Source: Hongsoonwoonella zoysiae (GTDB lineage: Bacteria > Pseudomonadota > Alphaproteobacteria > Rhizobiales > Stappiaceae). From it: a stretch of 64,000 nucleotides of DNA. The position numbers were made by a program, and so were the translations under genes. Below, one piece after another: positions 19,320 to 28,035 of this stretch (position 1 is its first letter; the number at the start of each line of letters is the position of its first letter). The stretch is from the NCBI RefSeq assembly GCF_013266695.1, contig NZ_JABRXF010000001.1, positions 2,175,736 to 2,239,735 of the forward strand. The letters run 5' to 3'. The notes beneath the pieces were generated by a model, which had not been told where the DNA came from, ran no database searches, and worked only from the letters and a program-made list of their open reading frames with translations.

Positions 19320-20048
19320 ATCAGCCACCCCCTTCGATTGCCGCGTTCATCCAGGCAAGGCGAATTCGCCAACACGTCGAGACCCTTGCCGGGCATCAAT
19401 AATCTATCGCAGCGTAAAGTAGAGAGGATGACAAGGGAAATCTGGTGGTGTTTCGCCGTTATGGCATTCGAAGCGTTCGCGGGCTGAGAATGTATTTCCA
19501 AAAAAATAATCCCCGCCTCTTTGACCACACCCATAATACCTCCCATCGCCCGGCTGCTCGTGGGACCGTGACGGACCGACCGTTCATGACAGCCGGGGGC
19601 GTGACGGCGCCGGCTTAAAGGGCTTAACGGACCTGATTAGGCTGGCGTGCTCCCCTCGGTGGGTGGCCGCTGTAGTGCGGGTGGCCGGTCGCTAGTCCGA
19701 AGGTCCGGATAAGACGGCGAGGCTCTTTCGGGAGTATTTGCCGAAAAGTTCGGGGAAAAGCTTTCGGTTACGGCGCCGGTCGCGGATGCGAGTGAGGCCG
19801 CGGGAGACAACGTCATGGGTGAGGCGCGGCGGAACCGCGACCCTCATTACAAAAAGCACAGAGGCGGCGATGCCGCGCCTCACCGTTCCCAGTCTTTAAG
19901 CTCCGGCGCGAAAGCGTGCGGAGGTATCGGTGCATGGGAAGGGCCGGGAAGATCCCTGTATGCAACTTCAGATCGCATTATGAAAATCTTAATCGCCTTA
20001 TGACAAGACTTCAGAAATTATTCCTTTATTGACCTATTGAAAACGGCG
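19320..20048. other. Gene-poor stretch before the duplicated-domain gene
   Basis: About 730 bases with no recognisable gene. One short frame (ATG at 19815, 62 codons, GGGAGA upstream) is Arg/His-rich and unrecognised. The last 70 bases are AT-rich. No tRNA, direct repeat or integrase was found, but base use differs from the flanking core genes, so this may be decayed mobile DNA. Confidence 0.4.
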
Positions 20049-21782
20049 ATGGGCGTAGATCCTCAAGATTTTGAAGAACTGGTGCCCGAGCTTGAGCGTC
20101 TGCCGGCGCGAGCCCTGATCGTCATTGCGATACGCACTGCGCTCAGGGTGATACCGGCTCTCTGCTATGAACTGATCCCACCAAAGCAGGTTGCCATGCC
20201 GGCCTTGCGTTTGCTCGCATTCAAGCATGACTTCCGGCAGTTGGAGGACTTTGATCCTCAGGCTGTAGAAGTCGAAAAGGAGCTCATTCGCAAGCAGCTC
20301 GACAAGTCGCTAGGGGAATTTTGCAACTATTCCCGAGGGGGCAGTGTGCCCGAAGTTATCAGCGCTTGGGCAGCTTTCTCGGCAGCTCTGGAGTTTCCCG
20401 CTCGAAATGCCGAGCAATCCGCAGTCTGTGAACTGAGAGAGCTTTTGAAGAGGGCCGAGGAGGCAATCCGATTCGTAGGGCCTTATAAGTTGCCGGAAAG
20501 GTCATCGTTGGAGAGGAATGTCTCTGGATACTCCGCCGATCCGTATATCAGCCATCGTTATTTCCAGGAGTTGCTCACAGCGAACGTGGATGCGGTGCGC
20601 GACGCTTTCTTGACTGATTGCCGGTTGCTGGTTGCCGGCTTGGAGCCGAGGGAACTTATTCGGTGTGGCCTATGGCACGATGCCGGCATGCCACGTTCCT
20701 TCGCCCGGCTTTGGGTCGACTTGAAGTTATGGTTGGAGGCTATCGACGACGAAGATGAGACGACCGAGAACTGGTATGAGGCAAGGCTCATAGGCCAGTC
20801 TTTAGAGGGCGGCAGATCCACGACAACCGCAAGCTTGCCGATGGCGAAAGCATGGCGCATGGACGAACCGGTATTTGACGAGAACGAATTTCAGTTATGG
20901 GCCTTGTCGTGCAATGTATCGGTACACGCGATGATCGCAGTGAGAAATGCATTGCGTGCGATACCGCTGACATACGAGGAAGTCCTGATACGGGATGAAA
21001 TTGTTCTCCAACCTTTGCTCGCCAACTTTCGCGTTCTCGCGATCAGCTGGTTGGCGGCCGCTCCCGCGCTCGTAAGCGAAAATACGATGCGCTCCGCGCG
21101 CTTCGCATTCGTTCGCGCATTTTCCATGTTCCAGCCGGAATTGAGGGAATCCTCACAGGAAAAGCGCGCGGTCTATAATCGGGACCCTCCAGTTTGCGGC
21201 GCTATTCTCGCCACGCGTATCGCCGTCGGCGCAGCGATGGCGGCGCGAATCTACGGTGGAGGGCTGAAATATGCTCGGAGTGACGCCGTGAGTACGGCAT
21301 CCGCTGCGATCTACCCGCTCATCGCCGGCTTCGATCCCAAGGACTATTCGGATGTCGAGAATCTGAGGGCGGATGACTTCTTACGGGAAGTCGATGAAGC
21401 TTGGTTATCGCACACCGCTGCTCCACGCGCATTTTACCGCGCAATGAATTCGGACCGATCGCTCGTGATCGACGGCGCTTCTGCTGTGGACCTTGCCGCT
21501 GCCCCGCTGTGGTACGACGAAGAGATGCCGGAGGCCTTCGCCGCGCGCTGGATGGACTTGCGCCACGCGCTCCTTGGCCGGGTTGAGCATTGGGATGTGT
21601 GGACTGACTGGTACGCGGACCGCCTTTCAGGAAAGGCTACTATTGCTGTTGAGCCAAGAGCTCTTGTCGCACCATTCGAGGGCCTGTGGGGATGGGGAAA
21701 CGAGGTGTTTGAGGAAGAATTGAGACGTCCGCCGGCGTTGGTGAACGGCGAACTGAAAGGCATAGTACATCGGCTGCGCTGA
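20049..21782 (+). CDS. Accessory protein with two tandem copies of a WY-RL-G motif domain
   Basis: The 577-aa protein (ATG at 20049; a TTG at 20037 is also possible) is not a family I can name. It is an internal duplication. The stretch IAIRTALRVIP, about residues 26-36, recurs as IAVRNALRAIP at about 296-306. The pair LWHDAGMPRSFARLW then WYEARLIG (208-249) recurs as LWYDEEMPEAFAARW then WYADRLSG (487-528), with the same 34-residue spacing inside each pair. The motif W-Y-x-x-R-L-x-G ending a helical repeat occurs in accessory rhizobial proteins as I recall them. The gene is flanked by gene-poor DNA on one side and trmJ on the other. Confidence 0.6.
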   Translation: MGVDPQDFEELVPELERLPARALIVIAIRTALRVIPALCYELIPPKQVAMPALRLLAFKHDFRQLEDFDPQAVEVEKELIRKQLDKSLGEFCNYSRGGSVPEVISAWAAFSAALEFPARNAEQSAVCELRELLKRAEEAIRFVGPYKLPERSSLERNVSGYSADPYISHRYFQELLTANVDAVRDAFLTDCRLLVAGLEPRELIRCGLWHDAGMPRSFARLWVDLKLWLEAIDDEDETTENWYEARLIGQSLEGGRSTTTASLPMAKAWRMDEPVFDENEFQLWALSCNVSVHAMIAVRNALRAIPLTYEEVLIRDEIVLQPLLANFRVLAISWLAAAPALVSENTMRSARFAFVRAFSMFQPELRESSQEKRAVYNRDPPVCGAILATRIAVGAAMAARIYGGGLKYARSDAVSTASAAIYPLIAGFDPKDYSDVENLRADDFLREVDEAWLSHTAAPRAFYRAMNSDRSLVIDGASAVDLAAAPLWYDEEMPEAFAARWMDLRHALLGRVEHWDVWTDWYADRLSGKATIAVEPRALVAPFEGLWGWGNEVFEEELRRPPALVNGELKGIVHRLR

Positions 21783-21858
21783 AGCTTTCCTAAAAGGCGG
21801 GATGCGTCATTTGTTCTCCCTCTAGCCTTATTCCCTGTCTTAAGCTAAATCCCGCGCC

Positions 21859-22671
21859 ATGACGCGAAATGCCCGTATCGACCCTGAAACCGTGACTGTC
21901 GACGTTCTGCCGCCGGCGGTGATCCTGTGCGAACCGCAGCTTGGCGAGAATATCGGCACGGCCGCCCGTGCCATGGCGAATTTCGGCCTTGTGGACCTGC
22001 GCATCGTCAACCCGCGCGACGGCTGGCCGAGCGAGAAGGCGCGAGCGGCCGCAAGCCGCGCGGATCACGTCATCGACAATGTTCAGGTTTTCGACAGCGT
22101 CGAGGCTGCGATTGCCGATCTCAGGTTCGTCTTTGCCACGACGGCGCGGTCGCGCGAGATTTCCAAGCCCGTGCGCGGGCCGGACGAGGCGGCTGAAACG
22201 CTCTGCCGTTATGGGCGCGACGGGCTGAAGACGGGATACCTCTTCGGGCGTGAGCGCTGGGGCCTCAACAATGAGGAAGTGGCGCTCGCCGATGAGATCG
22301 TCACGCTTCCGGTGGATCCGAATTTCGCCTCGCTCAATATCGCGCAGGCCGTGCTCGTCTGCGCTTATGAGTGGCGCATGAAGGCAACGTATGGCGCGCT
22401 TCCCTTCCGCGTGGACGGGGAGACCCACCCTCCTGCGGAAAAGGAGGATGTCGTGCGTCTGTTCGAGCATCTGGAATCGGCGCTCGACAACGTGAATTTC
22501 TTCCGGCCGCCGGAAAAACGGCCGTCGATGGTGCTCAATCTTCGCAATATCCTGCAAAAGGCGAACCTCACCCGTCAGGAGGTGAAATCGCTCAGGGGCG
22601 TGATTGCGGCGCTCGAACGCCGCCCGACGCGACCGCGTAAAGACGAGCCGGAAGGGCAGGGCGAAAAATGA
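21859..22671 (+). CDS. trmJ: tRNA (cytidine/uridine-2'-O-)-methyltransferase TrmJ-like
   Basis: This 270-aa SPOUT-fold enzyme would 2'-O-methylate the ribose at position 32 of tRNAs, using S-adenosylmethionine. It shows the N-terminal motif VILCEPQLGENIGTAARAM, the middle GRERWGLNNEEV and the knot motif NFASLNIAQAVLVCAYEW typical of TrmH/TrmJ. A basic tail follows. Its stop overlaps the murI start (ATGA), so the two are translationally coupled. Confidence 0.9.
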   Translation: MTRNARIDPETVTVDVLPPAVILCEPQLGENIGTAARAMANFGLVDLRIVNPRDGWPSEKARAAASRADHVIDNVQVFDSVEAAIADLRFVFATTARSREISKPVRGPDEAAETLCRYGRDGLKTGYLFGRERWGLNNEEVALADEIVTLPVDPNFASLNIAQAVLVCAYEWRMKATYGALPFRVDGETHPPAEKEDVVRLFEHLESALDNVNFFRPPEKRPSMVLNLRNILQKANLTRQEVKSLRGVIAALERRPTRPRKDEPEGQGEK

Positions 22672-23444
22672 GCGAAAACCGGCCGGTCCTGATCGTCGAT
22701 TCCGGCATCGGAGGCCTGTCGGTCACGCGTGAGGTGAGGGCGCTCCTGCCCGGCCTCTCGATCGTCTATCTGGCGGATTTCGCCGCCTTTCCCTATGGCG
22801 ACTGGGATGAAGCGGCACTTGCCGATCACGTGGTTGCGCTGACTGCGGGACATGTGGCCGAACATGACCCATGCGCTGTGGTCATTGCCTGCAACACGGC
22901 CTCCACGCTTGTTCTGCCGGGGTTGCGGGCAAAGCTCGATATTCCCGTCGTCGGCACGGTGCCCGCGGTCAAGCCCGCGGCGGAGCGCACGAAAAGCGGG
23001 TTGGTGTCCATCCTCGCAACGCCCGGCACGGTGAAGCGGGATTACACGTTCGATCTTATCCGCCAGTTCGCGCCGGATGTCGCCGTCACCCTTGTCGGCG
23101 CAACGGGCCTTGCCCGCATCGCGGAGGACAAGCTTGCAGGGCGTCCTGTGGACAGCGTGCGCCTTGCCGCCGAAATTGTGCCCTGTTTCCGGGAAAAGGC
23201 CGGCAGGCGAACCGATACGATTGTTCTTGGATGCACGCATTACCCGTTTCTCCTTGAGGATATGCGCGCGCTTGCGCCCTGGGACGTCGATTGGATCGAC
23301 CCGGCTCCGGCCATCGCCCGCCGTCTAGCCGCTGTCATAGAAGGACCCGACGCGAGTGCTGAGCGGTTCGAACGCTATATTTCGACGGGAGGGGAAGCGT
23401 TCGATTACCTGCCGTTTATCGGCGAAAATCCGCATGTTTTCTGA
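22668..23444 (+). CDS. murI: Glutamate racemase
   Basis: MurI turns L-glutamate into D-glutamate for peptidoglycan. The 258-aa product has VDSGIGGLSV at the start, the first catalytic Cys in ACNTAS and the second in GCTHYP, all invariant in the family. It overlaps trmJ by four bases. A terminator follows, so trmJ-murI is a closed two-gene unit. Confidence 0.95.
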   Translation: MSENRPVLIVDSGIGGLSVTREVRALLPGLSIVYLADFAAFPYGDWDEAALADHVVALTAGHVAEHDPCAVVIACNTASTLVLPGLRAKLDIPVVGTVPAVKPAAERTKSGLVSILATPGTVKRDYTFDLIRQFAPDVAVTLVGATGLARIAEDKLAGRPVDSVRLAAEIVPCFREKAGRRTDTIVLGCTHYPFLLEDMRALAPWDVDWIDPAPAIARRLAAVIEGPDASAERFERYISTGGEAFDYLPFIGENPHVF

Positions 23445-23490
23445 TGCCGGGGTTTGACATGATGCCCGCGATCCACTAAACACCGCGCGA

Positions 23491-23526
23491 GCTTGGCGGG
23501 TCGTGATTGGCCCGCCATGGCTTTTT
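23491..23526 (+). terminator. Intrinsic terminator after murI
   Basis: GCTTGGCGGG (23491-23500) pairs with CCCGCCATGGC (23511-23521) apart from one bulged base. Five T residues follow. Confidence 0.65.
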
Positions 23527-23656
23527 ACGCACCCGTGGACCTGCAGGCGGCGCAAGATGCCGGCGGTCCTGTCGACCTGGTAACGGGGAGAGGAGGGCGC
23601 GTTTCCTTGAGAAGGGTCATTCCTTCAAAAGACCAACACGAAAAAGGAAACGGCGA

Positions 23657-24274
23657 ATGTCCAAGCGCCATAGCACGAAGTACAAGATTGACCGCCGCCT
23701 CGGCGAAAACATCTGGGGCCGCCCGAAGTCCCCGGCTAACCGCCGCGAATATGGCCCGGGCCAGCACGGCCAGCGCCGCAAGGGCAAGCTTTCCGACTTC
23801 GGCGTGCAGCTGCGCGCCAAGCAGAAGCTGAAGGGTTATTACGGCGATATCTCCGAAAAGCAGTTCATCAAGGTCTACAAGGAAGCTTCGCGCCTCAAGG
23901 GCGATACGTCCGAGAACCTGATCGGCCTGCTCGAGCGCCGTCTCGATGCGATCGTTTACCGCGCGAAGTTCGTGCCGACCGTCTTCGCCGCACGCCAGTT
24001 CGTCAACCACGGTCACGTGAAGGTGAACGGCAAGCGCGTCAACATCCCGAGCTACCGCTGCAAGCCGGGCGACGTCATCGAGGTCAAGGAAAAGTCCAAG
24101 CAGATGGCGCTGGTGCTGGAGGCCACTCAACTGGCCGAGCGCGATGTGCCGGACTATATCGACGCCGACCACAACAAGATGACGGCCACATTCAGCCGCG
24201 TGCCGCAGTTCTCCGATGTGCCGTACCCGGTGCAGATGGAACCGAACCTCGTCATCGAGTTCTATTCGCGTTAA
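23657..24274 (+). CDS. rpsD: 30S ribosomal protein S4
   Basis: S4 is a primary 16S rRNA-binding protein of the small subunit. The 205-aa product starts [20 protein letters not shown] and contains the S4 RNA-binding domain ([17 protein letters not shown], then [22 protein letters not shown]). Codon use is strongly biased, as expected for a highly expressed gene. AAAAAGGAAA lies before the start. The frame is open for 50 codons upstream, but those do not resemble S4. It is encoded away from the main ribosomal operons. Confidence 0.98.
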   Translation: MSKRHSTKYKIDRRLGENIWGRPKSPANRREYGPGQHGQRRKGKLSDFGVQLRAKQKLKGYYGDISEKQFIKVYKEASRLKGDTSENLIGLLERRLDAIVYRAKFVPTVFAARQFVNHGHVKVNGKRVNIPSYRCKPGDVIEVKEKSKQMALVLEATQLAERDVPDYIDADHNKMTATFSRVPQFSDVPYPVQMEPNLVIEFYSR

Positions 24275-24298
24275 GCGAATCTGTTGCAAATTTCGATC

Positions 24299-24325
24299 AA
24301 GGCCGCTCGTTTGGGCGGCCTTTTT
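24299..24325 (+). terminator. Intrinsic terminator after rpsD
   Basis: AAGGCCGC and GCGGCCTT form an 8-bp stem with an 8-base loop and run straight into a T tract. Confidence 0.9.
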
Positions 24326-24422
24326 CATTTGTCGGTGATGCAGGCTCTTTGCTTGCGTCCGATTCGGCGCTCGGGCATTGTGCGCTGCGAACGGGATGCA
24401 ACTTATCTGGCGGGATTGGAAC

Positions 24423-25385
24423 GTGAGCGAACTGACGACGGCCAACGGTATTGAGCAATCTGGCAAGGACGGCGCAGCAGAGGCAGACTGCCCCGCGCTT
24501 TTCCGCGATGCGCCCTCGTCGGTGGAGTTCAAGAAACTCAGGAAACGCCTTCTGCGCGAGGCCCGCCAGGCTATCGACGATTATTCCATGCTGCCGGGCG
24601 AAGGACGCCCGGCGAAATGGCTCGTATGCCTATCCGGCGGCAAGGACAGCTACACGCTGCTTGCCGTCCTCATGGACTTGAAGTGGCGCGGTCTTCTTCC
24701 CGTGGAGCTCGTGGCCTGCAATCTCGATCAGGCGCAGCCGGGTTTTCCGGGCCATATCCTGCCGGAATTCTTCGAAAAGCACGGCATTGAGCATCGCATC
24801 ATTCGCGAGGACACCTATTCCATTGTCACGGACAAGATTCCGGCCGGCAAGACCTATTGCTCGCTCTGTTCTCGCCTGCGCCGGGGCATTCTCTACCGCA
24901 CAGCGCGTGAAGAAGGGTGTGACGCCATCGTTCTCGGCCATCATCGCGAGGATATTCTCGAAACCTTCTTCATGAACCTTTTTCACGGCGGGCGGCTTGC
25001 GTCCATGCCACCAAAGCTCGTCAACGACGAGGGCGACCTTATGGTGCTTCGCCCGCTCGCCTACTGTGCTGAGAAGGATATCGCGAAATTCGCTTCGGCG
25101 ATGGAGTTCCCGATCATCCCTTGCGATCTCTGCGGTAGTCAGGATGGCCTGCAGCGCGCTGAGATCAAGAAAATGCTGGAGAGATGGGAAAAGCAGGCGC
25201 CGGGGCGGCTTGGCGTCATGGCGCGCGCACTTGCCCACACACGTCCGTCGCATCTTCTGGACCGGAAGCTTTACGACTTTTCCAACCTCGCACCCACCGT
25301 TGCGGCAATGTCGGGGGAAGGTGAGGCGGAAGAGCCTTGCGCGGCAAGCCTCGCCATGACAGAAAAACTTTTCGCGGCGCAATAG
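24423..25385 (+). CDS. ttcA: tRNA 2-thiocytidine synthetase TtcA
   Basis: TtcA thiolates C32 of certain tRNAs using ATP and an Fe-S cluster. The product has the PP-loop SGGKDS, the two CxxC pairs CSLC and CDLC that hold the cluster and sulphur, and the motif [20 protein letters not shown]. The start is uncertain: GTG at 24423 (320 aa, used here), ATG at 24396 or TTG at 24378. The N-terminal tail before [12 protein letters not shown] is not conserved, so this does not matter for function. It is transcribed alone. Confidence 0.93.
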   Translation: MSELTTANGIEQSGKDGAAEADCPALFRDAPSSVEFKKLRKRLLREARQAIDDYSMLPGEGRPAKWLVCLSGGKDSYTLLAVLMDLKWRGLLPVELVACNLDQAQPGFPGHILPEFFEKHGIEHRIIREDTYSIVTDKIPAGKTYCSLCSRLRRGILYRTAREEGCDAIVLGHHREDILETFFMNLFHGGRLASMPPKLVNDEGDLMVLRPLAYCAEKDIAKFASAMEFPIIPCDLCGSQDGLQRAEIKKMLERWEKQAPGRLGVMARALAHTRPSHLLDRKLYDFSNLAPTVAAMSGEGEAEEPCAASLAMTEKLFAAQ

Positions 25386-25512
25386 CCGCACATCTCTCCA
25401 ATTTCACCCTCTACGGTGGCGAATGTGCCCGTATTTGATGCGGGAACAGGCCGGCATTTTTGCCTGCGGCCGCGCCGAAGCCAATCCGCGAACGAACAGG
25501 GGTTTTGAACCA

Positions 25513-26802
25513 ATGGTTGCTAGCATGCCATGCGGCATGGATTTCGGCACATCGAATTCCACATTGGCGCTTGCAGATTCTGGAACGTCGCGGCTTCTGC
25601 CGCTTGAAGGCGGCCGCGCGGTTATCCCGAGCACGATCTTTTTTTCCTTCGAAGATGAAGACGTGCGTTTCGGGCGCGACGCGGTGCGTCATTATGTGGA
25701 GGGGGTTGAGGGCCGGTTGATGCGCTCCCTCAAAAGCGTCCTGGGTTCCGCCACGATGGCGGAAAAAACCCCGATAAAGGGGCGGCGCTGGGGCTATGAC
25801 GAAATCATCGGTCTCTATATGCGTGAAGTCAGGCGGCGGGCTGAAATTGAGGCGGGCTGTGCATTGGATGAGGTCGTTCTCGGGCGGCCGGTATTTTTTG
25901 TAGATGGCGACGCCGAAGCCGACCGACGCGCCCAGAATGAGCTGGAGGCAATTGCGCGCGATGCCGGTTTCACGTCGATAGAATTCCAGTTCGAGCCCAT
26001 TGCGGCAGCCCTTGACCACGAATTGACGGTGCAAGAAGAAGAGCTTGCGGTCATCGTCGACCTTGGCGGCGGCACGTCGGATTTCTCGGTCGTCCGGGTC
26101 AGCCCGGAGGGCCGCGCGCGGGCCGACCGGCGAAATGATATTCTGGCCAGCTCCGGCGTTCATATCGGAGGCACGGATTTCGATCGGTTGCTGAGCCTCA
26201 AAAGTGTCATGCCCGAGTTCGGATTGGGGGCCCTTGCCCGAGACGGCAAGCGCGATTTGCCGAAGTGGGCCTATTACGAGCTTGCCACCTGGCACCGGAT
26301 CAACTTCCTCTACACATCACAGGCGGCGCAGAAACTGAAGGAACTGCGTTACGATGCACTGGAATCGGGAAGGGTCGAGAGGCTGATCGATCTGGTGGAG
26401 CACCGCCTCGGGCACGCGCTTGCCGGTTGCGTGGAAGGTGCCAAGGTCGCCTTGTCGGAAGCCGACGCCCACAATTTGCACCTGCCGCTTCCCGCCGGTG
26501 ATCTCGAGGTCGATATTACGGTCGATGACCTTGTGGAGGCGATCCATGCCTCGGTCGGGCGCGTGGAACGCGCATTGGACGAATGTCTTCTTCGCGCGGG
26601 GGTTCCGGCGGCTGCCGTGTCCACGGTCTTCCTGACGGGAGGGTCGGCATCGATCCCTTATGTGCGCGATCGCTTGACGAAGAAGTTTAGCCGCGCCCGC
26701 ATTGTGCAGGGAGACGTATTCGGCAGTGTAGGGTCGGGGCTGGCGCTCGACGCGGCCCGCAAATTCGGCAGTTGTGCGCAAGACATGGCTCGAACAGCTT
26801 AG
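25513..26802 (+). CDS. YegD-like Hsp70 family chaperone
   Basis: The 429-aa product has the actin/Hsp70 ATPase fold: phosphate-1 motif GMDFGTSNSTLA at the start, phosphate-2 VIVDLGGGTSDFSVV and the adenosine motif VFLTGGSASIPYVRDRL. It lacks a separate C-terminal substrate-binding domain, as does E. coli YegD, its nearest named relative. The start at 25513 puts the first phosphate motif at the expected place. Client proteins are unknown. A short palindrome (AGGGTCCAGACCTT) follows the stop. Confidence 0.85.
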   Translation: MVASMPCGMDFGTSNSTLALADSGTSRLLPLEGGRAVIPSTIFFSFEDEDVRFGRDAVRHYVEGVEGRLMRSLKSVLGSATMAEKTPIKGRRWGYDEIIGLYMREVRRRAEIEAGCALDEVVLGRPVFFVDGDAEADRRAQNELEAIARDAGFTSIEFQFEPIAAALDHELTVQEEELAVIVDLGGGTSDFSVVRVSPEGRARADRRNDILASSGVHIGGTDFDRLLSLKSVMPEFGLGALARDGKRDLPKWAYYELATWHRINFLYTSQAAQKLKELRYDALESGRVERLIDLVEHRLGHALAGCVEGAKVALSEADAHNLHLPLPAGDLEVDITVDDLVEAIHASVGRVERALDECLLRAGVPAAAVSTVFLTGGSASIPYVRDRLTKKFSRARIVQGDVFGSVGSGLALDAARKFGSCAQDMARTA

Positions 26803-26868
26803 GGTCCAGACCTTAGATCGAAAATGCCCATTGGCTGGCCGATTTCTCGCTCCCGAAAGGTATGCTTT

Positions 26869-27144
26869 TTAGCGCATGTGCAATCCGTTCGCGTTGCCGA
26901 CAGGCTGGTTCCTGACGAGAATGACGAGGGCGGGCGTTTCAGAGGTCGAGGCGCTTTTCGCAAGCCCGCCATAGTCGCGGCAGAGATCTTCGCTGGTTAG
27001 ACCATTCCGGGGAGCAAAGACCGTAAGCCTGGCGCAATTGACTTCACGCAGTCCCTTTGCCTGTTCGCCGGCAAGGGCTACGGCTGCCAAGCCAAGCGCT
27101 GCCAGGGCGGCAACTCCCGTCAACCTTCTAATGGCTCTGCTCAT
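26869..27144 (-). CDS. Small secreted protein, unknown function
   Basis: From the ATG at 27144, preceded by GGGAGGA, the product is 91 aa with a clear signal peptide (MSRAIRRLTGVAALAALGLA, cut near VALAG). The mature part is about 66 residues with two Cys (37 and 55) that could form a disulphide. The frame is open further upstream, but the ribosome site and signal peptide fix this start. No family is recognised. Confidence 0.6.
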   Translation of the reverse strand: MSRAIRRLTGVAALAALGLAAVALAGEQAKGLREVNCARLTVFAPRNGLTSEDLCRDYGGLAKSASTSETPALVILVRNQPVGNANGLHMR

Positions 27145-27325
27145 TCCGGCTTCCTCCCGATCACTCCGTTTCCTCCGATACCCGCTCGGAAGATCGCGGC
27201 TGTGGGATGGAGAATGGCGGCAGACTGCTGACCAGAAGGTGAAACCGGCATTCATCCTTCATTCAGAATAAAGTGATTCGCCCGGTATTTCCGGTGCCTC
27301 TGCGTCACACTTGGCTCGAAGCACG

Positions 27326-27352
27326 AAAAAGGCAGGCCAAACCATGGCCTGC
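27326..27352 (-). terminator. Intrinsic terminator of the grxD transcript
   Basis: GGCAGGCC (27331-27338) pairs perfectly with GGCCTGCC (27345-27352) around a 6-base loop. On the minus strand five T residues follow (A run at 27326-27330). It marks the end of the purL-bolA-grxD unit. Confidence 0.85.
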
Positions 27353-27380
27353 CTTTGATTTTTCTGTGGAAAAGAGGGTG

Positions 27381-27713
27381 TCAGGCGCTCTGGCTCGTTG
27401 AGATGCCTTTTTCTTCAAAGGCTGACTGCAGTTCCTGATTCTGGAACATTTCGCGGATGATATCGCAACCGCCCACGAACTCGCCCTTGATGTAAAGCTG
27501 GGGGATCGTGGGCCAGTTGGCGAATTCCTTGATGCCCTGGCGCAGCTCGTCGTCCTCAAGCACGTTGACGCCCTTGTAGGGCACGCCCACGTAGTCGAGG
27601 ATCTGCACGACTTGGCCGGAGAATCCGCACTGCGGGAAGGCCGGGGTGCCTTTCATGAAGAGCACGACATCGTTGGAATCGACTTCGCTCTTGATCCAGT
27701 CCTGAATGCTCAT
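27381..27713 (-). CDS. grxD: Monothiol glutaredoxin (CGFS type)
   Basis: This 110-aa protein is a monothiol glutaredoxin with the CGFS active site at residues 29-32 and the glutathione-binding WPTIPQLYI and VGGCDI stretches. Such proteins bind and hand on [2Fe-2S] clusters, usually with a BolA partner. The bolA gene lies 62 bases upstream on the same strand, which fits the known Grx-BolA pairing. Confidence 0.96.
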   Translation of the reverse strand: MSIQDWIKSEVDSNDVVLFMKGTPAFPQCGFSGQVVQILDYVGVPYKGVNVLEDDELRQGIKEFANWPTIPQLYIKGEFVGGCDIIREMFQNQELQSAFEEKGISTSQSA

Positions 27714-27775
27714 TTGACTTTGTCCTTTCGTTGCGCCGGGTCAAGGTCCGGCGAGCGGGCTCTCGATTTCGGGGT

Positions 27776-28009
27776 CTATTCCGGCGCCGAAGTCTGAAGG
27801 GCAAGCGCATGCAATTCGCCGCCCATCTTTCCCTTCAGCGCTTGATAGACCATCTGATGCTGTTGCACCCGGCTTTTGCCGGTAAACGCATCGGAGACGA
27901 CGACGGCGGCATAATGGTCTCCGTCGCCGGCGAGGTCGCGGATCTCGATCTTGGCGTCCGGGAACGCGTCCCGGATCAGGGTCTCGATCTCACGTGCATC
28001 CATCGCCAT
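27776..28009 (-). CDS. BolA family protein
   Basis: The 77-aa product is a BolA-fold protein (AREIETLIRDAFPDAKIEIRDL, then GDHYAAVVVSDAFTGKSRVQQHQMVYQAL with the conserved His residues). BolA proteins share [2Fe-2S] clusters with CGFS glutaredoxins, and grxD is the next gene. GGAAGGA lies before the ATG at 28009; a second ATG two codons on is also possible. It starts 26 bases after the purL stop and so is probably part of that operon. Confidence 0.92.
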   Translation of the reverse strand: MAMDAREIETLIRDAFPDAKIEIRDLAGDGDHYAAVVVSDAFTGKSRVQQHQMVYQALKGKMGGELHALALQTSAPE

Positions 28010-28035
28010 AAGCGGTTTCCTTCCCGTTCCGTTTG

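Noticed and set aside
19815-20003. 62-codon frame with GGGAGA upstream
   Set aside because: Weak start signal, no domain and no neighbour support; left in the gene-poor stretch note.
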